This document shows, piece by piece, positions 46,266-57,900 of a DNA stretch of 64,000 bases; positions within the stretch are counted from its first letter, which is position 1, and every line of letters begins with the position of its first letter. Under the pieces are notes generated by a model that saw only the letters and a program-made list of their open reading frames with translations, was not told the DNA's origin and did no database searches. Source of the DNA: Sarocladium kiliense. Its lineage: Eukaryota; Ascomycota; Sordariomycetes; Hypocreales; Sarocladiaceae. The position numbers and the translations under genes were made by a program. The stretch spans positions 1,550,001 through 1,614,000 of the forward strand of contig JAUZTG010000029.1 of the NCBI GenBank assembly GCA_030734395.1, written 5' to 3'.

Positions 46266-47465
46266 GGTGGGAGGGGGGAAGTGATAAGGGTTTCCTTTTG
46301 GATCTTGGGCACGATCAGATAAAAAGGAATCGCAACTTCCCACCAAGATGAGGTTCTGCAGGAGTCAAGGACGAGAAAGAAGAGGACGAGAAGAATCAAG
46401 CAGAAAGACTCTCGGAAAGCTCGCTTCTTGCTTGTTATCTTGACGTCAACGCCAGGCCCAATCGTAGCGGAAGTGCCGGAAGCGTGGCGCTTCGTTCTTG
46501 TAGGGCTATTGGGCGGAGATGGTACCCGGTGACTAGCTTTTCTCCAACCCAACCAGCAAAGGTAAAGTAAAAAAACAAACCCTTTCCTTAGTTGGGATCA
46601 AGCTCCTGGTTTATGTCTCAGACTAGAGAGGCCCAAGTTCAAATAGTCCTACGATCCGCTCGTCGGCTTGCTATGGGGACCACTTACGTCGCCCACGCGG
46701 GTCTAGGACGATGGTGGATTGGATGCCGCGACGACTTTCTGGCATTGCACTACGCCGTGTGGTCCGGCGTCACCCAATCCACGTCAGCAGTCATGCTTGG
46801 CAGACCAAGGAGCTATTGAAAGGAAGGGATCTATGGGTGTGCTCTGCTCTGCTCTGCTGTCGCTTGGGTCGTATCAATGAGTCGCGGCAGGGGGTTCCAC
46901 TGCATGCCGTTTCGCAATGCTGTGATGAGGAGGAAACAATCTGGGTCGGGCGTACGCTAACACGCTCCCATATTACTTTTGGTGTGAGGCTGTTAGTGAG
47001 GTTGCGGTGTAAGTGGCGGGGATCCTCGTGATAGATCTCACATCCTCGCCCTCGACGAGCCTTGGCTTACTGGCCCTGCTTACAGCAATCCGGCGAATGC
47101 TGAATGTGATCGTGATCTGCATTCCTCAGGTGCACATCTCGCTTCGAGGCTCGGCGCAGTTGACTCACAGATGAGTGGACACGCTTATAGACCAGACTGA
47201 AGCCTCCAAGACGGCCATGATGGGAGACACGTATCTTCATCGAAGGATTTCAGGCAGCCTGGAGATCCTCACTTGATTCCCTCTGACACGACAGCCCGTG
47301 ACGAATCACGGGTATCATCCTGGTCTAGGACTTTGATCATCACAATCTGTCATGTTTGCTGTCTTGCTCCCGCAGGCACCTGGACTCACCCTTCCCAGCA
47401 TCGAAACAGTGGCACGCGTCACCATAATCTTCGAAAATTGACCCTATCTTAGGAAAACCCCTTTG
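46266..47465. other. 1.2-kb intergenic region
   Basis: This lies between the promoter of the EEP gene and the 3' end of the gelsolin-like gene, both on the minus strand. Short plus-strand frames near 46592-47031 show no motif. No RNA gene or repeat of note was seen. Confidence 0.5.
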
Positions 47466-48689
47466 CTACGCCTCAATAGCCCTCCTGAATGCCTTACACT
47501 CAGCCCCCTCCTTCACCTTCGCCACAGGCACCAGATACGTCTCCTCCTCCTCCTCCTCCTCCTGCTGCTCACTCTGTAGTCTCCGAATATACGCCTGCGC
47601 AACTCTCATCCAAGTCGCCTTCTCCGCCTTGCTCGCTCCTCCTCCAATCCAAACCCACACTGCCTTGCCGGCATCGTCGAGTAGGAACACGTCGTTGCCG
47701 TCGAAATCAGATGGGGTGATCCGGCCGCCATCTTTGACGAGTTCGAAGGTGAGCTCGCCTGAAGCGTCGCTAAGGCGGAAGAGCTTCTTGTTGGAAGGTT
47801 TGGAGGAGGAAGCGGAGAAGCTGCTGACTGGTCGACGTTTCCGTAGACCGGTTGTTGGGGTGTTGTCGTCTGCACCCAGGAGGTTCAGAACCCGCCTCGA
47901 TCGTGATTCCGTCTGAGATAGAACCTCGACGTCGATGTGCTTCGCAAGTGTCATGTCATGCACCACCTGTGCCGCCTTCGCCTTTTCCATCGGGCTGCAA
48001 TCCTTACCCTGCCACACCCAGATCTTCTCCCCTGTATCTAAAATGAACACATCCGTGTCATCCAAGTTATTCCACGTAGGCTCAACCTCGTGCACGATAA
48101 TGCCGTTGGCACCGCTTCCCGCGGCAGGGTTCTTGAACACACGCAGAAGTGTCAGGATCTCCTCCTTGTCCGCCTCGTCTTCTGCCGCTACATGACGGAA
48201 GCCAGACCGCACACCGCCAGAGCGGATAGACAAGCGCGGAAACAGCGCCAAGAAGTCATCCGACGGAGACTGTTGCACCTCCCTATGCTGTGTCGCCGCT
48301 CCTCCCAGAAACTCATCCACCTCAACCGTCTTATAAGCCGCAGTCCCAGCCTCATCCTGCGTAGTGTGCGCCCCTAACCAGAAGAAGATATCGTGTCCTA
48401 GCTTCTCGTTTCCCTCCTTCTCGCCAATTTTGTAAGAGTGAAGAACGATGAAGCTATCGCCATCGAGAAACTGGCCGTACTTGTCCTTGGGCCAGGGCAC
48501 GACCTCGAACTGCTCGATGCGCCAGATGTACAGACCTGGAGCTGAGCCAATGCCGTTGGCATGCCAGGCCGGCTCCGTGGCTGCGGAATTGTACTTGACT
48601 TGGTGATCGATATCGGTGCCGATGAGCTCGACGTTGCTGTCCTTGATGTCGTACTCCTTGGGATGAACGAGGCCTTGGTTGGGTGGCAT
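47466..48689 (-). CDS. gelsolin-family actin-binding protein (severin/fragmin-like)
   Basis: A single-exon frame from ATG 48689 gives 407 aa. It contains three gelsolin repeats, the arrangement of severin and fragmin. The first (about 50-160) has GLYIWRIEQFEVVPWPKDKYG, GDSFIVLHSY and DIFFWLGAHTTQDEAGTAAYK. The second (about 190-280) has DDTDVFILDTGEKIWVWQG. The third (about 300-400) has GNDVFLLDDAGKAVWVWIGG. A run of Glu near residue 380 is encoded by a CTC/TCC repeat (plus-strand 47541-47562). Such proteins sever or cap actin filaments, usually under calcium. ATG 48689 starts the expected N-terminus (MPPNQGLVHPKEYDIKDS); an upstream in-frame ATG would add 17 hydrophobic residues unlike the family. 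Confidence 0.93.
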   Translation of the reverse strand: MPPNQGLVHPKEYDIKDSNVELIGTDIDHQVKYNSAATEPAWHANGIGSAPGLYIWRIEQFEVVPWPKDKYGQFLDGDSFIVLHSYKIGEKEGNEKLGHDIFFWLGAHTTQDEAGTAAYKTVEVDEFLGGAATQHREVQQSPSDDFLALFPRLSIRSGGVRSGFRHVAAEDEADKEEILTLLRVFKNPAAGSGANGIIVHEVEPTWNNLDDTDVFILDTGEKIWVWQGKDCSPMEKAKAAQVVHDMTLAKHIDVEVLSQTESRSRRVLNLLGADDNTPTTGLRKRRPVSSFSASSSKPSNKKLFRLSDASGELTFELVKDGGRITPSDFDGNDVFLLDDAGKAVWVWIGGGASKAEKATWMRVAQAYIRRLQSEQQEEEEEEETYLVPVAKVKEGAECKAFRRAIEA

Positions 48690-49062
48690 TGTGGGCGGGC
48701 AGAAGCAAATTGTAGTTGATAGTATAAATACGAAGTACAAGATATCAATTGTGTGTGATGACAGTGACAGGATAGTGTATATGTTGAGATGGAATTGAAG
48801 ATGAGCTCATTGCCGTTCCAGGGGCGCAAGGACATGCGGGGAGCTGCAGGTCCACGTAGTTAGTGACCCTATTGGGTCGCTGGTCCATGAGCCGCGCCAC
48901 CATGATGGAGAAGGGGATGGCTGCCGAGTAGGTTTTGAAACGGTTCAGTCTCTTCTGCAGTCGCCGGGAAGCTGATATTTCAGATATGAAATGTAAGGTG
49001 TTACGCTGTGCGCGCTACGTTTTGGCGTCTATTCATCACATATACCGGGTAGGTAGACATCT
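48690..49062. other. short intergenic region
   Basis: About 370 bp hold the promoter of the gelsolin-like gene and the 3' end of cog5. Nothing else was seen. Confidence 0.5.
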
Positions 49063-50382
49063 TCACCTCCCCAGGTGGTTGACAACACTCCCCACCATGA
49101 CCGCCACTTCACGATCCCAATTGCCCTCCGGCTTAGCCTTGCCCTTACTACTCGTCAAAGCCTGTGGTGGCTGACATCCCTTGAGTACCGCTTGTCGGAT
49201 CGCATCCCCAACGTTGCCCTTGTTGCTCTTCAGCGTTCGAGCCACCACGCCACCGCGATTCATAATGTCCTGTACACGCGTTGCGAGATTACTCGCCATG
49301 CTCCTCCAGAAATATGACGGTAGTGATCCAGTCTCCAAATGTGCTAGGAGTGACTGCAGAAGGGTGGTATGTCTCTTCTGGGGTGCCTCTGGAACAAGAG
49401 GGTTCATTGGCGTCTTGGTGGCTCCCAGTACGAGCTCAAGTGACACGATGTTCTGGCATTTGGCCGTTACCTCACCAAGTGCCTTCTCCAGAGTTGGAAG
49501 CTGTCCCAGAGACCGACCAAGAATTGCTACACTGGTCTGTAGGGCGGAGCGGACGTACGACTCCAACGCCTGGAGCAGCATACGTGGCACCCACTTGTCC
49601 AGTTTCAACCCCACAATCGGCGAGAGGAGATACAACGAGGTCATAGCAGACACCATCCTTGCCTTGGCCTCTTCGCCCTGTGCGAAAGTCATATTGCTCG
49701 GGATATTGAACTCGCGAATGATGCGCTCTGAAGTTTCACGGACAGAGCGCTCGATCGGGTTGACAATGGTATTCTCGAGACTTCGGATGGCGTCGACTCG
49801 CGTGAGGCCATGACCCTCCTCACCTTGTGACTTCTTCTCGAGAACCTCTCTCAAAGACAGAATCGTGTAAGAACAGCGTACGAGAGCGCCATGATCTTCT
49901 TTGCCTTCGGCGGCCCTGCGTAGCTCGGTGTGCTGCACCTCAAGCTGTCTCCCAAGCTGGAGGCAGCGACCAACAGCACGGCCAAGCTTCAGAGTCTCCC
50001 ATAAGCGCAGAGCAACCTGTCTGACCTCATCTGCCTCAGCATGTTTGTCTATAACCTCCTTCTCAAGCTGTCGGTAGCTGTCATTCAGGCTCTTGATCTG
50101 CGCATCGAGCTCGGTGATGATGTGCTTGCTCGCAGTGGTCTGATCTTGGGTATGTTGCAGGAGCGGGACAGCAGAGCGGGTGGTGAGGAGGTCAATATGA
50201 GAATCTACCTCCTGAGCATCGAAGAGCACACGCGAAAGAGGCGTGGAAAGGTCGAGGGGCGAGTCGTTGGGGTTGTTTGTGCTGACGACGAGGGAGTTTG
50301 CGAAGGAAGCGGGGGTAAAGTCGGGAGAGAGGAAGGTTTCGTAGTCGACGTAGGAGGGCTCCCCGTCGTTGGAGGTGGTCAT
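49063..50382 (-). CDS. cog5: conserved oligomeric Golgi complex subunit 5
   Basis: A single-exon frame of 439 aa from ATG 50382. The N-terminal segment YVDYETFLSPDFTPASFANSLV, then SHIDLLTTRSAVPLLQHT and a helical region with ELDAQIKSLNDSYRQLE, match COG5. The family tethers retrograde vesicles at the Golgi as part of the eight-subunit COG complex. The frame stays open upstream to another ATG at 50505, which would add 41 residues of low-complexity sequence; the shorter form is preferred because the conserved part starts just after ATG 50382. The protein fits with the secretory theme of alpha-COP and UGGT in the same window. Confidence 0.85.
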   Translation of the reverse strand: MTTSNDGEPSYVDYETFLSPDFTPASFANSLVVSTNNPNDSPLDLSTPLSRVLFDAQEVDSHIDLLTTRSAVPLLQHTQDQTTASKHIITELDAQIKSLNDSYRQLEKEVIDKHAEADEVRQVALRLWETLKLGRAVGRCLQLGRQLEVQHTELRRAAEGKEDHGALVRCSYTILSLREVLEKKSQGEEGHGLTRVDAIRSLENTIVNPIERSVRETSERIIREFNIPSNMTFAQGEEAKARMVSAMTSLYLLSPIVGLKLDKWVPRMLLQALESYVRSALQTSVAILGRSLGQLPTLEKALGEVTAKCQNIVSLELVLGATKTPMNPLVPEAPQKRHTTLLQSLLAHLETGSLPSYFWRSMASNLATRVQDIMNRGGVVARTLKSNKGNVGDAIRQAVLKGCQPPQALTSSKGKAKPEGNWDREVAVMVGSVVNHLGR

Positions 50383-51568
50383 GATGGATTGTGCGGTAGA
50401 AGGAGAGAAGGCATTGCCGTGTTGGAGGGCGCAATGCGTGTTAGGAGGCGGCCAGATGTCAACTGGGTTGGCGTTGGGCGAATTTGAAGCTGGTGTTAAT
50501 GCCACCTCGCCAGTGAAGCTTCCTTACGGTGGTGTCCCTTGCGGGTCACCGTCTGTGACGTGCAGCGAGGGTGGGGCCGTAACAGACGGAGCCAATTTGG
50601 GACATCAACAACTTTCCGCGCGAGAACACACACTGACTCCAGGTTGACTTGGACTGTGACCTGCGACAAGAGCAACTGAGCATGCATACTAGAGCTACAT
50701 GCATAGCTGCTGAAGCCAGGCTACGCTCCTGTGTAGAGAAAGTCAAACCATAGAGAATGCATTGTGTCGAGTCAGACAGTTCGGGAGTGACGGACAAACG
50801 AGTAAGCGCGGACAATGGAGGAGGGCAGAAGACCAATAGCAAGCTGCGAATTCAGGATTAGGTTCTGATGTCTTGGTTTGCGAGAAGAAGTCCAGTGTAG
50901 AAAACATAAAACCCTCGGCCAAAGTCTCTGAGTACGATTCTTGAACACAGACCCTGCCAGGCCGTATAGAGCATTTCCTGAACACGATGAAAGACGATTA
51001 CTTCCTGGGCTTAGGTTAGCAGATAAGTATTGACGCTTCACAGTCCCGCAATGCAATACAGGCCCTAGAACAGCAGCTAGAACATCCAAATCTCCAGCAA
51101 CTCCCGGTGGATGCGGTGACCTCCATAAGCACCGTCACCTGGCGCCTCGGGAGCAGCGGCATGCCCGGGAGGCGCAGGTGGATCCGCCCCGGGAACAAGC
51201 GATACCTGGCTCACCACCACCGCGACCACCAGCCACAAAGTCACTTCTGCTCGCCTTTTCGCTTTCCCGGACGTCGCGCCCAGCAAAAGCCAAAAGTCTC
51301 GAGCAGTCTCTCCATCTTTTTGCACGCAAACACCTCACGCCCTCCATTCCCCGGACGCCACGCGCGCGTTGTCGCTGCTCACTTTTTTCGCTCGACCTCG
51401 CCCGGCCACTTTCTCCCTCATCATCCTCTTCAGCCCCTCCGTCCAGCATCATTTCTACATCCATTGTTATCCCATCCTGATCTAACCTCTCGCCCTTTCC
51501 ATCAGCATTGGCACTGCGGTGTGGAGCCGAACCCCGGGCTCTTCTCCCTTGGCACCAAGACCGCGACG
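50383..51568. other. divergent promoter region, cog5 / DUF2434-type gene
   Basis: About 1.2 kb. The part from 51200 to 51568 is C/T-rich on the plus strand and stays open in the frame of the downstream gene, but its composition is that of a leader. No other gene was recognised. Confidence 0.5.
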
Positions 51569-53301
51569 ATGCTCGAGTATCTCGACCGCCTCATAGGCCG
51601 CGACGATATCTTCGATCGCGACCTGCTCAGCTTTCCCGAGGGAAACAACGACAGCGACACGACCTTCGGCGGCAACCACTTCAATCTTACAACCATCGAG
51701 CACTGGAACTATACCCTCTACAGCAATGGCACCATCTCCAATGGCTCAAAATGCTGGCTGACCTACCAGCCTTACCAGCCGGCGTATTTGTTCTCAAATG
51801 GCAGCTGGGTCAATGCTACAAAGTGCTACAGCGCTGTTGATCCCATGGGTCCTCGTGCCTACACTGGTATTGGCGTCGCTGTCGCCTACGGCATCTGCCT
51901 GGTTGGTCTGTTGACCTGTCTCGCAAAGCACGGCAAGATCTACTTGCGCAAGGACTCTCGCTTCTACCCCATCGGCCGCAGATGGCAGTGGTACTGGGGT
52001 GCTTTCACTTGCGCCTGTGCGCTTATCAGCTTGTTCATCAACGTCGACGTCGACCGGTACCGTGTCCAGGAATTGCCCATCACTGTTACTGTGTTCTTCT
52101 ACTACCTCCTTTGCTGGGGCACTGTCGCCTTGGTTTGGGAGGCTGTGAGGCACTGGGGCAGCTGGCTTCAGAGACAATTTGTCGATCCGGATCCTTTTGT
52201 TCTCAACGACGATGATCGTAGGGCCAAGATCGAATTCTACCTTCCGCTGTGGTTCTACTTCTGGCTTTGGCTGGTAAGCATCTCGCCATCAACTCCGCCT
52301 TAACTCGTGCTAATGATGTTCAGAACTTCTTCCTCATCGTTCCCCGAAGCTGGAAATTCACGCAGCGACAGCGATCCCCCGAGCAAGAAGAGATGTATGC
52401 TAGGCCTGGCGCGACCGATGGACGTTTCAAGGCTGCTGGCTTCTGCCTCTTCATCTGCTGGCTTACCATCGTCTTCTCTCTCCGACACTCCGTCAAGCAT
52501 TACAAGCCTCGTAACCGTGGCATTTTCAACCGCGGCCTTGGATTCATTCGCTCGGTGCCTCTCCGGCTCGCCCTGATCATTGTGCTGTGTCTCGGCACAA
52601 TCGCCTACCAAGAGTTTATTGCATGGGACTACGACATGTCGGTTGTCAAGGCCACAGGACCTGTTGCCATTATCTACGGCTGGGGATACGGGCCTTCCCT
52701 GCTGATCATGATAGTTCAAATCGCATACGGCTGGGCAAGCCCCAACGAGGATCGAGAGCTATCGAGACAGAGGCGCGAGCGTGGTGAAACGCTGGATCGC
52801 GAGCTTGGTATCGTCCACAAGCCGGCTTGGTGGAAGCGTGTCCGCGGTGATCACCTCTTGACGTACAAGGACAAGCTTACCCGCCAGGTGCAAGAGGTTG
52901 GCGGCAGTCGTGGCGTTGGTCGACGAGACTTGGGCGAGATGGAGAGGAACATTCGCGAGGATAACTTGCGGTATGCTCGCAATGATTCTGATGGCATCGA
53001 GCTGAGCCCGATGTCTCCCACCGACACGGACAACCCTCGTATCGACAGGGCCGGGGCAAAGACGAAGCCAACGGGCAACGCCGTCACCAACTCAGACGAC
53101 GCTGGTCTCGGGCTGATACTTCCCAACACCACGGACCTGGAACGTCAGAGGCGGATTGCGTACCTGACTGAGGATGGTCCACCCCCATACGCAGACCAGC
53201 AGCGCCGCAACACAGTCGGTAGGAGCGGTAGCACCTCGACGAACGGCTCTGCTTCTCTCTCGGCACAGCCACAACAGATCCGGAGCATGCTGGATATCTG
53301 A
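51569..53301 (+). CDS. multi-pass membrane protein, DUF2434 type
   Basis: Two exons (51569-52273 and 52324-53301) with a 50-bp phase-0 intron give 560 aa. The N-terminal 90 residues are extracellular or lumenal in style, with five N-glycosylation sequons (NLT, NYT, NGT, NGS, NAT). At least seven hydrophobic spans follow, including YTGIGVAVAYGICLVGLLTC, LPLWFYFWLWL|NFFLIVP across the intron and LRLALIIVLCLGTIAYQEF. The C-terminal third is cytosolic in style, charged and Ser/Thr-rich. I recognise it as the fungal family DUF2434, whose role is unknown. ATG 51569 was chosen since upstream sequence in the same frame is Pro/Ser/Arg-rich leader. Confidence 0.8.
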
Positions 53302-53584
53302 TGATGATGAGACATGTAGTACAGTTTGTGGTTATATGGGCTTCTCATGAAGGCAATGTGGGAGGTTGGCGTCACTCTTGTGGGCGGGTCACTCATTCTG
53401 GTCTGGTGTCGGCGTTACGGTTGGGGTTTGGGCATGCATAGATTCCTGTTTTCCTGAACAGACCTTGGTCAATATCATTCACTCTTTGCACTACAACAAC
53501 GGGTCTCTCTCAACTGGACGATGCAAACTTATGCTCTTCACGCTTAAATGCTCAAATTCATGTCAGGACAGGGTCGACTAATGT

Positions 53585-54054
53585 CTATGAAGTGCCCTTG
53601 CAAGCGACGAAGTTGTTCCCTGAGGCACCAGTGTGGGTGATGGTACCAGCCTGCCTGCACGACGCCTCAGTGATAACCACACGATCCGGACCAGGGGAGC
53701 CTTGATACCATCGTTAGCAAACACATACTACAGCCTGCCTGTCAACAAAGAATTGAACTTACCACCAGTGTAGACACTGCCACTCGACAAGATGGGGAAC
53801 TCCTGGTACGGTCCGCTCACGCCTCCAAAGTTGAAGCCCTCGTAGTTGTTATACCGGTGAGGATAGTTGGAGGAACCAGCAGTGGTACCAGCGCGGAAGT
53901 GGTTGCATGCAGCCTGAGAAGCGGAGTTGACCGCAGCAGCAGAGTAGTAGACGGTACCGCAAGTAGCCTCCGCACGACGAAGGAGAGAAGAGTCGGTAGG
54001 AGCCGCGCCAACGAGGGCAGCGAGCAGAGGGAGGAGGGTGAGTGTAAGCTGCAT
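53585..54054 (-). CDS. secreted guanyl-specific ribonuclease, RNase F1/T1 family
   Basis: Two exons (54054-53763 and 53700-53585) with a 62-bp intron give 135 aa. A signal peptide (about 1-18) is followed by a short propeptide ending in LLRR (26-27), a Kex2-type site. The mature part carries the family's active site: Tyr64-Pro-His66, Glu85 in GPYQEFPI, Arg104 in PDRVVI and His120 in THTGASGNNF. Four Cys (32, 50, 112, 131) have the spacing of the two disulfides of Fusarium RNase F1. The family cuts single-stranded RNA after guanosine. The length is that of a plain RNase rather than the longer ribotoxins. The second exon holds one catalytic His, so a single-exon annotation would miss it. Confidence 0.95.
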
Positions 54055-55253
54055 TATGATGATGGCTTTTCTGGCTTTTCGTGGTGAACTTGAAAGCTGG
54101 TGAACAGAAACGAGGGAAAGAAGAGCGGACAACTGTGCATCTTTATAACATCTGGCTTCCTAGATTGGCAACTGGACAAGCTCCGACTTTACCAGTACTA
54201 TCTCCATCTCCGTATGTTGTCGCAGCTGCAACACTTCCCCCCCCCCCAAAGCTTTCGCACGAAGGCTGAAACAGGCAGGTCCAAGCAAATCAGCTGAATG
54301 CCGATCGCAAAACATACATGCCTGTTTCTAGCTAGTCTGCAACTTGTGTACAGCGGCATTTAAAATCCCAGGCCAAGGGAAAGCGACGAGACTAACGGGG
54401 GGGTGTTTTGCTGGCGAGAAAACAAAAGAGTTACTGGTGGGAAGAGGGCGACCTGACCACTCATCGCGTCGCACCATCACACATGGACGGCCTCGGCAGT
54501 GGGAAGTGGGAAGGGCAGGGCAGGGTCGTCGGAGTGTGCCGCCGTGGGGGATGGTGAGTGGTTGGAGGAGGGGGATTGGCGCTTGGAGATTTAGGGGGAT
54601 CTGGGTGAGACTGGGGATGGGAGATCGACGGGGCGTTTGGGAGGAGGGTTTGGGCATGTCTTGTCTTGTTTTTGAGGACAAAGACAATGATTTGTACACA
54701 GTCAACACACATTGACGTTGATTATGATGGTGATAGAACAGTGTTTGCCACTACCTCGACACGTGAAGAGGAGCGAGTCCCTAGACGAGGGATGAGGGAT
54801 GAGGGCAACTGATAAGGACCCCGAAAGGGACATGGGCTTGGCGGATAGATTGCGACTATACAGTAGTTCGATGCGGGAGAAGAACCACGGAAACAGTAAC
54901 AAGTCCGAACATGCTGGAGAACCCTTTGTTTCGAAACTAGTTCAACAGAAGCGAATAGATGATGTCTCGCCGTGGGTATAGTCCACCACGTGAAAGGTCG
55001 CTTGCATTGACACGAACTCTGCTTGACCGAGTCCCAAAGTGGGCTCACGTACACGGCCAGCAATGTTTTCCAAGGAAGTGTACTCCGTTTGCCACGGAAG
55101 AATCAGAACCTATATGCTATGCATCGCCTATCAACGCTATGTTCGCTTACATATATACCGCAAGAAACCCACGCTCCCTCCCCAGCCTAGCCCTCATCAT
55201 GACCCTTAGGATCCTCGGGTCTAGACTCAGACACCCCTTCATCCTCACTTACA
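54055..55253. other. intergenic region
   Basis: About 1.2 kb between the RNase promoter and the 3' end of the PTH11-like gene (both minus strand). A C9 run occurs near 54240. Minus-strand frames of 113-126 codons at 54328-55063 have no recognisable motif and skewed composition. Nothing firm was found. Confidence 0.45.
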
Positions 55254-56607
55254 TCACACAGCATCCGCTCCCCTCGTCTGCACGACCGTCTTCTTGACAG
55301 TAATGTTCCACATGCTCCCCTGCTGTCCATGACCTGCCTCTTCCGCCAAATGCGACTGGCTGTTATTCCACCCATCCGCCTGCTTAATCGACCCGGACGC
55401 ATCCGACTCCATATCCTCTTTGAGTCCATCCTCCCTCCCATGATTAATCACCGTCGTAACTCCAATTCCTCCATTCTTATCAGCTAGCTCAAACGCCTCC
55501 TCACCCTTCGTGCTGTTGCCCCGGATGTAACCACCGTTCGCGTGTCCCTTGCTGGCTTTGCCCCATTGGGCATTGGCGGATGTGCCATGGCCGGGGGCAG
55601 AGGAACCTTGAAAGATGGCGCGGAGGAGGGGACGGAGGGTGGCGAAGGCCGAAGCAGTGATGCCGATGCCGGTCTCGACGGTTGACCAGATGGCGACGTC
55701 GCTGGTTGAGTAGAGGAAGTCGTCGATGTCGGTCAGGGTGTGGAGGTAGGGGAATCGAACGATGGTTGCGCTTGATGCACTGCAGGGTCGAAGAGTTAGC
55801 CTTTTGTGTGTTTCAACCATGGGAACGGGAGGGTCTGTCTTACATGACACCGGCGGCAAGAATGACAATGACCGAGATCTTGGTCGATCGGTTCATCTGC
55901 AGGTTCCATACCAGAACGATGGGCAACAGACTATAAGTCCAATCTGTCAAGCAGCTAATCGCCGAATAGCCATAGAACGCATTAGAAACGACTGTTGCAT
56001 CCAGGCACTGGCCCTCAGGAGGGTTCGTCGTATATCGGAGCCAGAACAAGGCCGTAGGACGGCACTGTAGCACGAAAAGTAGGAAGAAGAATAAGCTGTA
56101 GATTTCCGTGATGCCAGTGACAGCCCAGATGATGGCTTTGTGGTACTTGTGTACGCAGATACGGAGGAGAAAGATGGCGATACTGGCTTTGATGGCCATG
56201 TTCGTCAGGACGTATAGAGGTTCGCAGGTCCACCACATCTAGTCCGAGAAGTTAGATAACCATCGCAGTCAAACATGATGTACGAATACACACCTGCATA
56301 GCTTTGGGAATATTCTCCGGCTCGATGTCGGCAATATGTCGTCCGGTTCCATAGTGAACGCCAGTGATCTCATACGCGCAGAAGACAATGAACAGGACCT
56401 AACGTCTGTAAGTGTACATGCTCACAACGGAATTATCAGAAAGGCCCAGGACTTTACCTGTGCAACCACAGCCAGCCAGTCATCCAGAGCGAAAGACTTG
56501 ATCAGCCACGCGCGGCAGTAGATGCGCAGACAAATAGCAATTGAGGAGAGGATCACCAGGGTGTAGGCGACGGCAGCCACTTGGGTGGCACGGCTCTCAA
56601 TGGCCAT
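55254..56607 (-). CDS. PTH11-like/rhodopsin-domain seven-helix membrane protein
   Basis: Four exons (56607-56458, 56398-56294, 56238-55844, 55779-55254; introns 59, 55 and 64 bp) keep frame and give 391 aa. The core is that of the fungal rhodopsin-like (SAT4/PTH11-related) family: RIYCRAWLIKSFALDDWLA in the first exon, GVHYGTGRHI and PENIPKAM in the second, ASIAIFLLRICVHK and LQCRPTALFW in the third, and SSATIVRFPYLHTL followed by YSTSDVAIWSTVETGIGI at the third-fourth exon region. About seven hydrophobic spans are present. The C-terminal 140 residues are polar and probably cytosolic. No CFEM domain precedes the helices. Some family members sense surface or host signals; the ligand here is unknown. 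Confidence 0.92.
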
Positions 56608-57900
56608 CTTGTCAAGATTTAGGAAACGGCAGCGTGAGTACAGCAAAGAATCAGACAGGAAAATGTGAAGTGCTCTTTGTTGCAGACGAACGATATTATA
56701 TTCTCTCTCCCAACGGACGGGCAAATCTCTGAAAACCCCCCCCAACTATCTGTGGCAATGTCCTCGTGAGCAAGCCATACTACTGCTAGCTCAAGGGTCA
56801 AAGCGGCAGACAAACCATAGAATAAACCAGGAAACTTCATCTCAAGTAGACGATCAGCCAGGATTCACAAACCCCTATTTCCCACAGGGCAAGCCTCATG
56901 GTCCATGCGGGGTGTGCAAGGCGCCACCCCAAGCCAGGAGGAGCCTAGAAGGGTATCTAGTTCGCCCCAGATGATGATTACCCGGGATTTCTTGGTGTGT
57001 TCGATAGAATTCGAGATTGACCGTTACACCCTCTCATCGAATCTTTCCCACCAACTATCGATCAATGGGGCGAAGCGTAGGGTCGCCATGTGGCGATGGG
57101 AGCGGATCCTACCGTGGCGGACCGATTCGGCGAAACCGTGTGCTCACGATTCACACGCGGAGAAGCAGGATGTTTAGGATTTTTTTTTTATTGTAGAAGA
57201 TTCCAACGACTGTTCTCGCACAGCTTGTAGCATGGGCGATGTGCAATGCTGATTACTTCTTAAAAAATTGAGGATCCGGTCTTTCTCAAGCCGCACCGCT
57301 CTCCTTTCGAAATCCTGTGACACATATGCAGCCTCCTCGGCGGAATCCTAGTCTAGGCCAGGCCTGTGCTTCCTTAGTTTCGGCACGCCTGGCCGCTTTG
57401 ATCAGTTGCTAGTCATGTCAAGCTGTCAATGCCGCCGACGTTGCCAAGAAGGCGGCAGAGAAATGGCAGCGGGAGTGTCCCCATGCGAAAAACCCGCGAG
57501 TTCGGGTTTGCATGCATCTTTATCGCTGTTAAGCTCTGTTACAGTTTAGCGATCAGATGCATGGGTATGTAAGATCGACGCTCCGCAAGATCTCTCATCA
57601 AGGATCTGGATTCTCAGAGAATTGGATGCCAGGACGGTGCATTATTGGCTGTGGCGGTTTTGCGGATATTTGTGGTAATTGCTCTGACTCGAGACTTGCG
57701 GAAGATCTTCCGCTACCTCCACAAAGGAGGACAAGAAGGTGAATCATGAACTAGATGCCTTGTCCCACTCAAATAGTCATGCAGAGAGAGCTAGGAGTCT
57801 GCGAATTGTTTTCCACAGAAATTAATGATAAATGCATCGTCTGCCCAGTCGACGGACATTTTGAGTATGTATAAGCCTGAATAGAGGTAGATTGTAGGGT
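56608..57900. other. 1.3-kb intergenic region
   Basis: No gene was recognised. A C7 run (56736-56742) and a T10 run (57180-57189) occur. A short plus-strand frame at 57557-57742 has no supporting feature. Confidence 0.45.

Noticed and set aside
50383..50505. 41-codon N-terminal extension of cog5
   Set aside because: Open but low in complexity, rich in Pro/Asn/Ser, and not like the conserved start; the shorter form was kept.
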